64,000 nucleotides of DNA from Amylostereum areolatum (taxonomy: Eukaryota; Basidiomycota; Agaricomycetes; Russulales; Stereaceae): contig SAXG01000029.1 of assembly GCA_012932865.1 (NCBI GenBank), positions 124,001 through 188,000 of the forward strand. Reading direction: 5' to 3'. Below are positions 9,586 to 20,239 of this stretch, in pieces (position 1 is the first letter of the stretch; each line of letters starts with the position of its first letter). The position numbers and the translations under genes were made by a program. Below the pieces are notes generated by a model, which was not told the DNA's origin, made no database searches, and worked only from the letters and a program-made list of their open reading frames with translations.

Positions 9586-12500
9586 TTATGAGGCCGTGGC
9601 TATGTACACATTGAGCGTGGATAGAGAGTTGAGGAAGAATGTCTGGCATAGCTCCAGTACATTCACGCTTGTCCATTCTGGGGGTTTGACGGGCCCAAAT
9701 TTGGGCGTGAGGTGTACACTGCGTTGTAGGTCAATAACTGGGATTATAGCAGTGTGACGTTCTTGGGCCTTGTAAGATCGCGTAATCTGATAAAACTGGT
9801 GGTTGTTCTCGGGTCGCGCTGGGGTGCACGAAAACCACTCGATGTAAGCAAGGTGTGAAGAGCCGGGGGTATCTCCAAATGCGACACGGGACACTTTTTT
9901 CGACAGGCTGAAGATGAGACGAACTTGTCCAACACGAAGACCATCTGTTGCACCGTATGACACGTCAGTACAAGTGAAGAGACTGATATAATACATGTTA
10001 GCACACCTTGGGCACTGGGTTCATCACTTCCGCCTGTTTCGTCGATTGAAGCTGTGTCGAAACGGCTTGGAACTACGCGTCCTTGCGTGTTTTGGTAGGC
10101 TGACCTAGCATGGACAACATCGAGCATTTGTGGCACACGATCACGGCCTACAGCATCGGGGTGCCAAAATTTGATCTTGTGATACGCGGCGACGGAGCGA
10201 AATGGGAGATTGTAGACTTGGGCGACAGCCGCAACTTGGTGGTTGCTGAAGTGTGGGTGCCGATGGTTGATAAGGTACTCCTTGAGCATCTGTTTGAAGT
10301 CGCGGGCTCCGTACATTGCATCCGCAGCCTCCAACGAGAGATGTTTGACATTAGGAAACCGGGCAATATGCTGCCGCATCTTGTGAGCTATTGGGGGACG
10401 GGTGCATGTAATCTTGGGACGGTCTTCGAGGCGCCACACTACAAACATGGTGTGCTGGTGGATCTTCTCGTGTCGTTGAAGTCAGAGTGTCATTTGCGTG
10501 TATTCGTCTTTGCGATTGATCGAACGATATGCATCTTTGGTGAAGTCGATGTGGAGTCGTTCAGTGTACGACGTGTTGAAATTGTCAGCGGTGCCAAACA
10601 AAAGAACGGAAGGAGCGTAGTGTTGGAGAGAATGAAGCTTGGGGAAGTTGAAATGTTCGCGGATACCGAGGTCAACGAAAATGGATTTGTTGTTGTGGAA
10701 CCGGTCGAGGGCGTCACGAAGGCGTGCGAGGCTGGTGTCTGTGTGGGTCGGGTACTGTGCGAGATACACAAAATCTAACAGAGAGCGGACAGCGCGGATG
10801 AGACGGACAGGGCTGGCTCCACCTGGAAGCGGGAGGTCGATGATAACTCCTAAGAGAACACGACAAATGTCTTGGTGTTCTGTGCCCGACACACGCGAGA
10901 GGTGCGAGATGCCTTTGGAGAAGAGTCGAAGATTATGATTAGGGGGAAGGGATTGGAACCGGGTGTCGACAACCACTGAACCATAGGCAGATTTGATCTA
11001 TGCGATGATATGTTTGACCATGCCCTGGTAGAGTTGATGGAGGATATCGGGCGCAATGGCTTCGAAGATGTTGACCAAAGGCAGATCTTCCCAAAATGGA
11101 CGGTAAAGGGGCTTGATCCCAGCAGCCTTGCACGTGTTGAGGAAGGCCACTGGGTCATCATCATCTGCGCGTCCGAGAGCATCGAGGATAGCATTGAGGT
11201 TGCGCTGAGTACAGAGGACGTTGTCTCCCATCTTGTCGGGATCCAGCTCGCCCTTGGGGCATTCCATGTTCTTCACGCCAACCACTAGGACCTGTTCGGG
11301 GTAGTCGCCAACAAAGACGGCATATATTGGGTGGCAACGACGCCGGACACCATCGCCCGAGGTCATTTCGACTCCATCAAGACCAACATCCTTCAATGGC
11401 GCGACAGCTTTGCGCATGCAGGCGTGGAAGAGGTTGGCGAGAGCGCGGCGGCGTACATCATTGCTCTTGATGTCCAACAGCCGAGTGATGGGTAGGTAGC
11501 CGAGGAGTACTTGCGCATGACGGCTGGGTTTGCGTCGTGTCTCCTTGGGTATGTTGCCGATCGTCAAATACACGGGGTAGGCTGATCGGTTGCGAAACAG
11601 CGTGAGTTGAGTCTTGTCCGATGAGAGGGATGATGGTCGCTCCTGGTTTGCGACCCTCTAGAATTTTCTGTAGAGGAAGTTAGCAGTGCAATCACAGAGG
11701 ATCGTGCGCAACACTTGCCTGGACATTCCACCACCATCGACCAGTATGCATGTCTGAGTACATATGTACGGTCTTCTCCGGATCCGCAAAGTGTCGCTCT
11801 GGCACAAATATCAGCTCTGGGGCGAAGTCGGGGGAGCCGTACAATGCGCGAACACATTCCAGGATGTCGCGCAAGTACACATCATACTTCTCGCCATCGA
11901 CCTCGACTTCATGGCGATGGAATGCTGGGCGGGCAGGGAGGGTGTCGACAATTTTGTTGAGTTCCTTGCTATTGCGGTATGCAAGGTTGAGTTTGTCTGC
12001 AAGCTGGACAAAAATTAGCACGGTGTTTCTGACTGTGTGACAAACAAATGCGCACCTCATCGATACCAAGAAGCTCGGTAAATGCAGTGGACCCAGGGCT
12101 GCGCGTTTTCGCCCAGTGGGCGAGTTCCCAATCCATTTTTGTTGGGAAGGGGTGGTAGGGATTAGTCAGAGCATCGCTGCCCATGGTCGCCTCATATGAT
12201 GTGAACCCGTTGTTCGTGTTGGCAGGCGGCGCCGCTGGATGCGGGTTTACAGGTGCTCCTGCAAGTCCTCCAAAATGGCGAATCCATTTGGGTTCTTCGT
12301 ACAAGAAGTCGTCGACAGTACCATGGACAAACTGCTGTGCTTCATCCTCGTCCATAGGATCAACTACTACAGGGGGGTCGGCGTCGCTATCTGGGTGCGG
12401 GGGTGGGTGCGGTTGGTCCAGCACTATCTCATTGTCCTGGTCTTCTTCGTCGTCATCCTCGTCATCAGCTTCGGATCCCTCCCAAAGCCTTCCCGTCACC

Positions 12501-13037
12501 GGTATGTAGTTGCCCCCCTCTACCACCCCTGCTGCCTCATCATCTTCATCATCCCAAGGCAGGTCCTCTTCTTGATAATCAGACGAGAAGAAATCGCCGC
12601 TGAAGGCTGATGGACCCGGAGCCAGGGATCCGTCGGATTTCTCGCCTTCTGGAACCGGCGAGTTGATCCTGTTGTTGTCTTCGTCGACGCTGGGGGTGCG
12701 AGACCTTGATTCAGCATCCGCAGGGGTGTGCGATGTCGACTGGGCAGTAACGGAGTCGGAGTTGGCGCTGTTGCTGTGGCCGAGGCCAACAGATCCGGCT
12801 TGTCTCCCAAAAAGGTGCGGTGCGGGGCTTTGTCTCTTTCTGCTCAAGGACCCTACAAGCGAGATATGACTACATTAGCCTCGTATGAAGGATTTTATCG
12901 AGCAGGGGGGACGCACGCAGCTTACGATATTGTTCACACTTTGCATTTTTTGACAGTGCGAGATGTTTTGCGAGTCCGTCGTGCGTCAATCCGGTCTTGC
13001 CACAGCCTTGACAGCTCATCGTTGCAGTGGGAAACAT
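9586..13037 (-). pseudogene. Plavaka-type transposase, five exons, inactivated
   Basis: Exons (complement): 13037-12926, 12852-12056, 12003-11719, 11667-10007, 9944-9586. Exon 1 encodes an N-terminal C2H2-like finger (CQGCGKTGLTHDGLAKHL). Exon 2 is acidic and ends NPYHPFPTKMDWELAHWAK. Exon 3 has RPAFHRHEVEV and WWWNVQ. Exon 4 holds the transposase core (GNIPKETRRKPS, GVEMTSGDGV, GDYPEQVLVVG, PDILHQLYQGMVKH, YTERLHIDFTKDAYR), and exon 5 the C-terminal module (VGQVRLIFSLSKK, HLAYIEWFS). Introns 1, 2 and 4 are GT-AG; the 51-bp intron 3 is GC-AG (donor CAG/GCAAGT). Lesions: a TAG at 11000-10998 and a TGA at 10484-10482, both where Trp is expected, and a short deletion-type frameshift near 11620 before DKTQLT. 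It would cut and join the element DNA in the nucleus. It faces the DUF6532 gene across 225 bp. Confidence 0.88.
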
Positions 13038-13262
13038 GGTAGAGTTCTTGGATAGGGAACACGAAGGACCAGGATGACGATAATTGGACCGATCGGGAAG
13101 GCAATGGCCTGAAGTTTGGCACCCCGCCCTAGTGACAATGTCGGAGTCAGCACACGCGAGGGGCTTGAACCTTATTTCTACGCACTTGTCATCTGCGTGA
13201 AAAAAATCCCGTCCTCCCTCCGTCGCAGACCATTACCCCCCTCCCCCGTGTTTACTACTCTG
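13038..13262. promoter_or_regulatory. Bidirectional intergenic region between Plavaka and DUF6532 gene
   Basis: 225 bp separate the two divergent start codons. The second Plavaka/DUF6532 pair has the same arrangement with 197 bp (46774-46970). A shared promoter is the simplest reading. I see no clear TATA box here. Confidence 0.4.
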
Positions 13263-15940
13263 ATGCCCGTCGGTCGGAAAAGAGGCGTACAGGCCCCAGA
13301 TGCCCCTCCAGAGACAGCATTAAGCGCATCTTCCACTCCTACGTCAATAGGAGGGCATGGTGAGCCAGAACCTCCCCCCGCGATGACAAGAGCAGAGAAA
13401 AGTGCACGGACCAAACAACTTCGTCGAGACGCAAAACAAGCAGAGGCTCTCGCCATTGAGGCCGCTAAACAGGCCCCTCCCAATGGTATGTTGCTCCGTC
13501 TTCAACGTCTTGCTGTATCCTAACAGCCGCTGTCACTCCGCTTGCGGCGACTCGACCATAGACAATATTATGCAGGCCCGAGAGCTTCCAAGACACAAGC
13601 ACTTCATAAAAAAGGTCAGTCGCATTATTCATCGAGAACTAGTTTCCCAACACTTACCTGAACACCGGGTAGTCTGGGAGGGCGCCACCGACAAAAAGCC
13701 AACACAAAAGCGCGACCGTGCGACCACACTGTCAAGCAACAGTGAGACGGCGCCAAAGCCAAAGCGCAAGAGATCTGGAACTCACTCTGGTCAGTCCATA
13801 TCTTGTTGCTTGCTGTCGTATGCTCACTTTGTGTCGCGACCTGGGGCCAGTGGCCAAGAAAACGGCTCCTGTCGAAGAGATCCTACCACCGGCGGCTCGT
13901 GAACTTGAAGTCGACTCCGACTCGGAGATGGCTGATGCCATGTTCGTTCCACAGCATAGAGCCCAAGCAGAAGATGACATGTCGCTTGGGTCGGAGATTG
14001 ACGACGAGGATGAGGGCTCCGACGCGGCTGCAGAAGCAGATGAATCGTTTGAAACTGCCGGGGTGAAAATATCCAAGCGTAAGTTGAACACGGTTACGCG
14101 ACAGCTGGCACAAGGCGTGGGTTTTTCGATCCTTTTGTGTCGCCCTTCTCTGATCATGATGTCGGGCACTTTGGGCTAGATTCCCAAGCTCCGTGATGCT
14201 GCCACCGTCGCCACTTCACGCTTACCTACAAGCCACGTTCAGCGCAAGCCTTCCGCCGGGCGTCCTCTCCTCAACCTCACCATGACCGACAACGACGACG
14301 AGAACGACTCGGAGACCAAAGACCGTGTTGCAGTGCAGACCCAGGCTTCCAGCCGCGCATCGGCCCCACGCAACTCGAAGTTGCCATGCTCACAGGCGGA
14401 CTCGAAGGTGCGTTTGAGTAACTGGTATATACTCAAACTACTATGCCAACTGACAGATCACGCATACTCGGTGCTAGGTTGCTGTGCCACGGCCTAGGAC
14501 CAAGGCCGCCCCTAAGGTACGTTGTATCTATCATCCATTGGAACACTCAACCTACATACACATTTGACACAGGCCACACCTGCACCCGTCGCGGTGCCTG
14601 CCAGCGATACCCCTCCTTTCGAGGACACCGGTTCTGAGTCTTCGCTTACCCCCGCAACTTCCGCCACTGCTGTTCGACCTACATCCGAGGTCGTCAACGC
14701 GCCAGCATCAACAGTCAAGAAGGAGCTGATCGACTCTGAGTCACCACTCAAGAATGACTCTTCGGTCAATGACAAGCAGCATAGCGAGATCGAACTTGTT
14801 CTCAGCGCACAGGGTGGTATGCTAATGAACAAACAGAAGCCTAGTGTCAAGGCCGTGCTCCAATATGCGGTGAAGGAGACGTTGCCTGCATACCTATTCT
14901 CTCAACATGCCTTTCCTGTCCCCGGCCCTGCGCGCGATGATGCCATGGCCGACGTACTCATGGATGCAGCCCAAAGCCTCAACCATCTCAACGTCTTTCA
15001 GCGGCTCTTCTCAGACAATGGGTACACCAACAAAATGACTGAGCTAGTATGTGCATCCTGTTGCTATTCCGTGTCCGTATTTTGCACTGACATACCTCCC
15101 CGGGAATTGGCAATAGCCGTGCGACCGTGTCAGTAACATTCGCAGCAAGGTTTACTGGGGAACGGTTCGCTCAAATGTATTCAACATGTATGAGCTGAAC
15201 AAATTAACGAGCAAGGACAAAATCATCACCGCTGTGACATCCTTACTCGCCGAAGACGCATACATCTTTTCAGGTGACTTCAAGGTGAGTTTACTTTACC
15301 TCCATATCTCGGCACACCATTTGTCCCTTGTCCACTGACACTGTAATGTTCTATAGACCAACGGAACATGGAATGCGGATCCCGATGACCCTTTCGGTCA
15401 TCCGGCCTTCGCCAAACTGGCAAGGCTCATTTTTGCGGGTAACAACGCCATCCACACCTTGCCCGACAAGTTATACGCCTCAAGCATTCGGACTGGCATA
15501 GAAGCCTCCGAGCAAGAGCTCCCGGTTGCGATGGTCGCATTCATTGCTACCGCGGTGCATTGCTCTTAGCGTATTCACAGTTATAATGGCTGACATCATT
15601 GTTTTAGATTGGTGCGGCACTTAGCGAGTGGCTTGAGGGCGTGCAAGCACCCCTGGCGAATGGGTTCAACACGAACGATTTCTCCGGGTCCTACAACAAC
15701 CATGTGGCTACGCTCGAGGGATTTCCTATCCCTATCCGACACTCCCTTCTCAACCTTCTGTATGACGACACATTGTGAGTAGTCTATCTTCTTCCAAGAC
15801 TTGTTGCTGACTTTCTTTTCTTTTTATAGTAACTCAACAAACCAGACTACGACTGCGACCAGAAGGACCGCAAACTCGCACATTGATGTGGATAAGGTTG
15901 CAGCTGTGCTTGAGCGAAAGTGTCGAGGGCTTCGACACTA
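13263..15940 (+). CDS. DUF6532-type protein gene, multi-exon, last codons replaced by a transposon end
   Basis: Starts MPVGRKRGVQ, with a disordered Ser/Pro/Lys-rich N-terminal half spread over small exons whose joins I could not all fix. The conserved C-terminal domain is clear: KPSVKAVLQYAVKETLPAYL, FSQHAFP, then after a GT-AG intron SNIRSKVYWGTVRS, SLLAEDAYIFSGDFK, a second intron, TWNADPDDPFGHPAF, a third, ALSEWLEGV, NNHVATLEGF, and a fourth. The introns (gtatgt...aatag, gtgagt...tatag, gtgcat...tttag, gtgagt...tatag) keep the frame. These features fit the DUF6532 family common in Agaricomycetes; function unknown. The KDZ element inserted after codon KCR: the frame now ends GLRH at a TAG within the transposon repeat, while the original end (RARK, stop) lies at 24659-24673. 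The gene is divergent from the Plavaka transposase. Confidence 0.75.
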
Positions 15941-15956
15941 GCGAAAATCGGTCCAC
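15926..15956 (+). repeat. Left terminal inverted repeat of the KDZ element
   Basis: AGGG, then CTTCGACACTAG, then GCGAAAATCGGTCCACA. It supplies the TAG that now terminates the DUF6532 frame (15938-15940). Followed by GTGAAC-rich subterminal sequence up to about 16115. Confidence 0.85.
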
Positions 15957-16275
15957 ATGTTATGTGGACCTTGCTACATATACCTACATGTGTACCCTTG
16001 TGAACCCCAGCACGTGAACTACGTACCTTCGACATGTGAACCCGTGTGACTTTCATGTCACGTAACACAACGCATCATCCAAACGCGTCCCGTCACATCT
16101 GTCGTGTCGCGTCGCGGTTCACAACCTTGCCTCGTCCTCAACGCGTCGAGGAGGCAACTTCTTCGTGACAATGGCCACCACAGCGATGTTGAAAATCCCC
16201 CTTCTCTTTCCCCCTTTCTTGCTCTTAACCATAACACCAACACGACTACTCCTACACTCACGATCGGCAGTTGCC

Positions 16276-18478
16276 ATGAACGGCGGGATCATTGGCATCA
16301 CAGATGCGCTGTCTAACGCTTTACCCCCTTCCACCTATCCAGGCGCGCTTTCGACCCTCCGCTTTGAGGACGTCGACCACTTCATCCGGTTTTGCCATCA
16401 TCTGAAGCCCGAGATTGAACTTAACATGGTTCAATTCGACCTTGGACCACCTGGTCGTCTCCCAGCCTACATCTACGACTTTCTTTCCGACGCGCTCAAG
16501 CTCAGTCAAACAGTCATTCTCAGATGTTGGGAAGCGCTCCGCTACCTTGTTTGGACTGATGGACCCTCACATCTTCTCGACAATGAAGCTAGGCTATTTC
16601 AGCAGTGTGGCCGGGCACCGGAAACCCGAGAATGTATCTGTGCGTAGCCGATCTGTACTATTAAACAGAGCCAATGCTCACATAAGCCACCAATAGCATC
16701 CATCATGTTTTATCCTCCTGTTCACCACTGCACAAAATGCCAATCACTTCTCAAGCTTCCTTCCCGTGTACCAATCGTATTTTTTTCCAAGCATGGGGGT
16801 GCTCGTGCTGGATACTCGACGTCTCTATCTTGCCCAGGTGTGTCCATATCCCGGATTTATCACACGTCCGCCGACTAATGTTCTTCAAAGTTTGCAAGAT
16901 ACGGTACTATCATAACTATTACACTGAGGACAAGGCACGGTGTTATTACGGAGGGCTTCCAGATGTCATACAAATTGAAGACCACGCGTTTCTTGAGACC
17001 ACCTTGTGCGAGCTGTTCACAACATTGACGCTGTTAGCATGGTATATTGTTATGTCCGTTTTGTTATTATATCTTCTTACATACACTTCACAGGGTATCT
17101 AGCCAGAACTGTGCCCACATCTTCAACGATGCTCTCGTGTTTGCTGGCGTCGACCCTCCTGCGTCATGGCCCCAGACATTTCGTCTTAGCGGCGAAGAAG
17201 TCTTGCGTGGATTTTTCCTGAACGCCTTGCTGAGAGACCGTGCAGAGAGGGGCGAGTATCTTTCCGTACCAAATGGTGGGGATCACGACGCTCGTCTTCA
17301 GTATGCTATGGAGCTTCGCAACAATAGGATAATTAAGGAGGGTCAGCCGGCACGTATGCACGCTTGTAAAGTGTGCGAACGTTTTCTGCCTGGTGATGGG
17401 CATATGAATCTTCGTACGTCTAATTCATAAGTTCTATCTTTTCTCTCATTCACCTTGCGTTCTGTGGAGGCTCTTTCCGTGCCGTCGTCACTGACGGGAT
17501 CAGTATCGGCCACCCGTGCTGCAAAATGCACAACTGCACCAAACCCCTTGTCAACAACCGTCATCACTATTGCATTGACCATCAATCTGAAGCCACCATC
17601 TGCTGCATCAATAACTGTCGATCCAAAGCGCGTCCTGGACATCGTACTTGCAACAACAACGACCATGCCAAGCTGGAAGAAGAGCGGAAGGCGCGGGACA
17701 CAGCTTTCTTCCAGCTTCGAAGGCGTCTGGAACGCGCAAAGATCAGTCAACCCGTTAACTCTATGCCTACGGACGAAGATGACAATAGCTCGGGGGACGA
17801 CGACGACGCGGACGATGCGGATCCAGGGGTCAAAAAGTCTAGCAATGGTAACCGCAAGTTCAAGGCACAGTTCAGTTGTCGACGGACTCACAACGAACAA
17901 CTCGTTGTTTGCTGCTGTGGGGTGATCTCCGCACGGGGTACAATGTTTGGTGCTGAATCTATATCTGGTGTCAAGGTGTGTTTCTCTATCTGCCAGTCTC
18001 GACAAGCAAGCATGTTCTAACACGTTCGCGCCCCAGGACTTTCTGAAGTCTGTGTACCCAGACCCTAGCGAGCTTCCGGATGTCTTCAACTATGACTCCA
18101 TGTGCCAATTCCAGCAGCACTTGAAAGCACAGAAGGATATGTATTTCCGTCAGGTTATCATGCCCGTCGATGTTTTCCACTTCAAATCCAAGCACAAAGT
18201 TACCGACAAGTTTTTGCCAGAAGCATTGTAATCCCGCACTGTGGCCAGAGCTCCGCGACGGGGATGGCAAGTGGCTGTTCAATTCATCGGCTGCTGAGCA
18301 AGCCAACGCATGGATGGGTGGCTATCTTGCCATGGTACGGGACATGTTAGCCTATCGGTTCGAATTTTTCTTGGACGAACTTATCAAGCGTAGGAATGAG
18401 AGGCTCATAGCGCGGCTCGACGAGCAGGGCAAGGTCCCTTACATTATTCCTACAGGCAGTAACATACATGTGCAGTAA
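16276..18478 (+). pseudogene. KDZ-family transposase-like protein with CxC5/CxC6 cysteine clusters, one frameshift
   Basis: Exons 16276-16633, 16697-16837, 16891-17041, 17094-17413, 17470-17975, 18037-18478; all introns are GT-AG and 52-63 bp. The N-terminal part (LRFEDVDHFIRFCHHLKP) leads to cysteine pairs (CTKCQSLL, CPVCKIRYYHNYY), a further cluster (HACKVCERFLPGDGH, then HPCCKMHNC, CCINNCRSKARPGHRTC) and a C-terminal RNase H-like core (NYDSMCQFQQHL, MPVDVFHFKSKH, FNSSAAEQANAWMGGYL). This matches proteins described as CxC5/CxC6 cysteine clusters associated with KDZ transposases. A TTTTT run at 18211-18215 has one base too many: translation stops at 18231, whereas four Ts would continue as CQKHCNPALWPEL to 18478. 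It could be decay or a base-call error. A second, diverged copy lies at 29043-31241. Confidence 0.82.
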
Positions 18479-18574
18479 TATGTTATGCTAACGACATTGA
18501 ATATCCATCTGCCCAACGGCCCCTTCATCGCTTCGAGCAAATGAAGTTGTCCAAGGATTTTACATGGGGAAGGG

Positions 18575-18870
18575 ATGCGCGACGGCGCCGTGAAGTCGCT
18601 CCCGTGCTACTGGGGGCTCAAAACGCTGCCCCAGCGCATGCGTAGCCACAAAGTGAACCATGGCTTCGGCGAGTACGTGCCCCCCTCTTCTCCTTGCGCT
18701 CTCCCACGGAGATTGACGTCGATGCGTCCCACAAAACAGCTAAGTACTGGATGATGCACTTCGACGCGTCGCCCACGAACCAGCGGGACCTGTTCAAACT
18801 GCTTCGAAAAGACCCGCGCGTGATCCGCGCGACGATGCTCAAGATGGGCGAGCGCATCGAGGACGTCGCA
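18575..18870 (+). pseudogene. Fragment of mitochondrial small-subunit ribosomal protein bS6m
   Basis: Reads MRDGAVKSLPCYWGLKTLPQ, RMRSHKVNHGFGEY, then after a probable short intron (18677-18744) YWMMHFDASPTNQRDLFKLL, RKDPRVIRATMLKMGERIED. The LPQRM, YWxMxFDxSP and RRDPRVIRxTMLK motifs are typical of fungal mitochondrial S6. The N-terminal strand of the ribosomal domain is missing and the frame runs on into unrelated sequence. It lies inside the KDZ transposon between the two element genes, so it is best read as a captured piece of host gene. Confidence 0.65.
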
Positions 18871-18944
18871 CTCGTGGAGCGCAAGCCGGAGCAAACGCTC
18901 GTTTTTGACTGGTACGGCAACACGTTCAGCGCCTACATCTTCCG

Positions 18945-19245
18945 CATGTTGCCCTCGGGCGCGCGCAGGAGCTCCGAGTGGAGTTTATCCTGGACGCCTT
19001 GGTGTGTGTTTGGCGAGGGTGAAGAGCACCCAGGTGACGGCCGTGCTGGTGGTTTCATGGCCCACGATGAGGAAGGTGGGTACCTCTGCATGCGTCGGAA
19101 CAAGGAAAAGCCATCAGTCGCTGGAGAGAAGCGCACACGAGGAGCGCACGCACGCGCACGCACGCGCAAGGACCTCGTCATCCGACAGCCGTCCGCTCTC
19201 AGGCAGGTCCGTCGCCATGTTGGCCTTCACGAGGTATAGAAGGTC
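18945..19245 (-). pseudogene. Cytochrome P450 fragment (I-helix region)
   Basis: Complement: exon 19245-19164 reads DLLYLVKANMATDLPESGRL, SDDEVLA; a GT-AG intron 19086-19163 follows; exon from 19085 reads QVPTFLIVGHETTSTAVTW, VLFTLAKH. The (A/G)GxET(T/S) I-helix oxygen-activation motif and the LSDDEVLAQVPTFL lead-in identify a P450. One base later the frame shifts (GVQDKLHSELL continues in another frame) and homology stops at about 18945. Only about 100 residues of a ~500-residue enzyme are present. It is embedded in the KDZ element next to other host fragments. Confidence 0.75.
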
Positions 19246-19573
19246 TACGTTTCCGACGCAGACCCCCCGTTTTCAGCGGCTCGCCAAAGAAACCCGTGTT
19301 GGGCTGCCTCGTTCCGCACCCAATTGACCACCCAACTCAAGCTCGTCACCACGCGGACCTGCGACAAATCTTCCTCCGGCTCCTTCGGCTGGTCTTTTCC
19401 CTCCTCGCCCGGCCTTCACAACAGATACGAGTGCATCAACGCGCTCTCTGCACCAACATAATCCCTGCGCGATCCCGCAGGTTTAGGGAGGGTTCAAAGA
19501 GAAATAGGGGGAAACGCACTCATTGTAGTCGTCCCCGAGGTGCACGGTCTCAGCAGGCATCACGAGCGCACGT

Positions 19574-20084
19574 TCAGCGTCGAGGAGGAACATGTGCGGG
19601 GCGGGCAAAGGGGAGTAGGTGTATTTCAGCGAGGGTACAGGCCGTGTTCGCGCCATGGAGAGCCTGTTTGTAGCTGAAGAACAATTGGGTTTCCGTCCAA
19701 GGTAGTGACGGGTCAAATTTGATGGTGTCGTGAATGTGCTCCCAGTGCAATCTAGAGAGCAAAAATTAAACAGAGACTAGCGAAGGATGAAATAAGTAGC
19801 ACGCACTTTGTTGTTGATCTCTATCTTTTGTCGGGGAACGGCGTCGGACAATGGACATGACGCCGCGACGCGCATGACGGACTCGACCTTATCCGCTGCG
19901 ACGTCCTCCTCATTTTCCTCCTCATCGTTCGCTCCCCTCCAAACTCTCATCCTCTCCACTGGCTCCATCACTCTCATCTCCAGATTCGTCTCCAGAAAGA
20001 GCTTGCCTGGCCAACCTCGTCCAGCCTGTCTTCCCCAAGGAGTTTCACGAGCCTTTGCATGCGCTCTTCGTTGATGTTCGACAT
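19574..20084 (-). pseudogene. EBP2: Fragment of rRNA-processing protein Ebp2 gene
   Basis: Complement: NEERMQRLVKLLGEDRLDE, an acidic Glu/Asp stretch in shifting frames, then PRQKIEINNK, a GT-AG intron (19752-19806), and DTIKFDPSLPWTETQ followed directly by YKQALHGANTACTLAEIHLL. These are the conserved blocks of Ebp2, a nucleolar protein needed for large-subunit rRNA maturation. The block normally lying between PWTETQ and FYKQAL is deleted, at least two frameshifts are present (one an extra G in GGG just after the intron), and the C-terminal half is missing. Retention of the intron shows that DNA, not mRNA, was copied. Confidence 0.75.
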
Positions 20085-20113
20085 TGAATGTTGAACGTTG
20101 AAGGTGGAACATT

Positions 20114-20195
20114 GAGTACTTGGAGTACGTGGGGTACGAGGGGTACGAGGGGTACGTGGAGTACGATGGGTACGTGGAGTACGATGGGTACGTCG
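20114..20195. repeat. 9-bp minisatellite (GGTACGAGG-type)
   Basis: About nine tandem units of a 9-bp motif of the form (a/g)GTACG(t/a)GG. Because 9 is a multiple of 3 it reads as a repetitive Thr-Pro-Arg or Val-Pro-Leu string in several frames. It lies inside the KDZ element just upstream of the Ebp2 fragment. Confidence 0.8.
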
Positions 20196-20239
20196 GGGCT
20201 TGAAGCTTGAAGCTTGAAGTTGAGCGCTGAAGCAGCAAC

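Noticed and set aside
16068..16261. Minus-strand frames upstream of the first KDZ gene
   Set aside because: They lie in the subterminal repeat and 5' region of the element with no domains.
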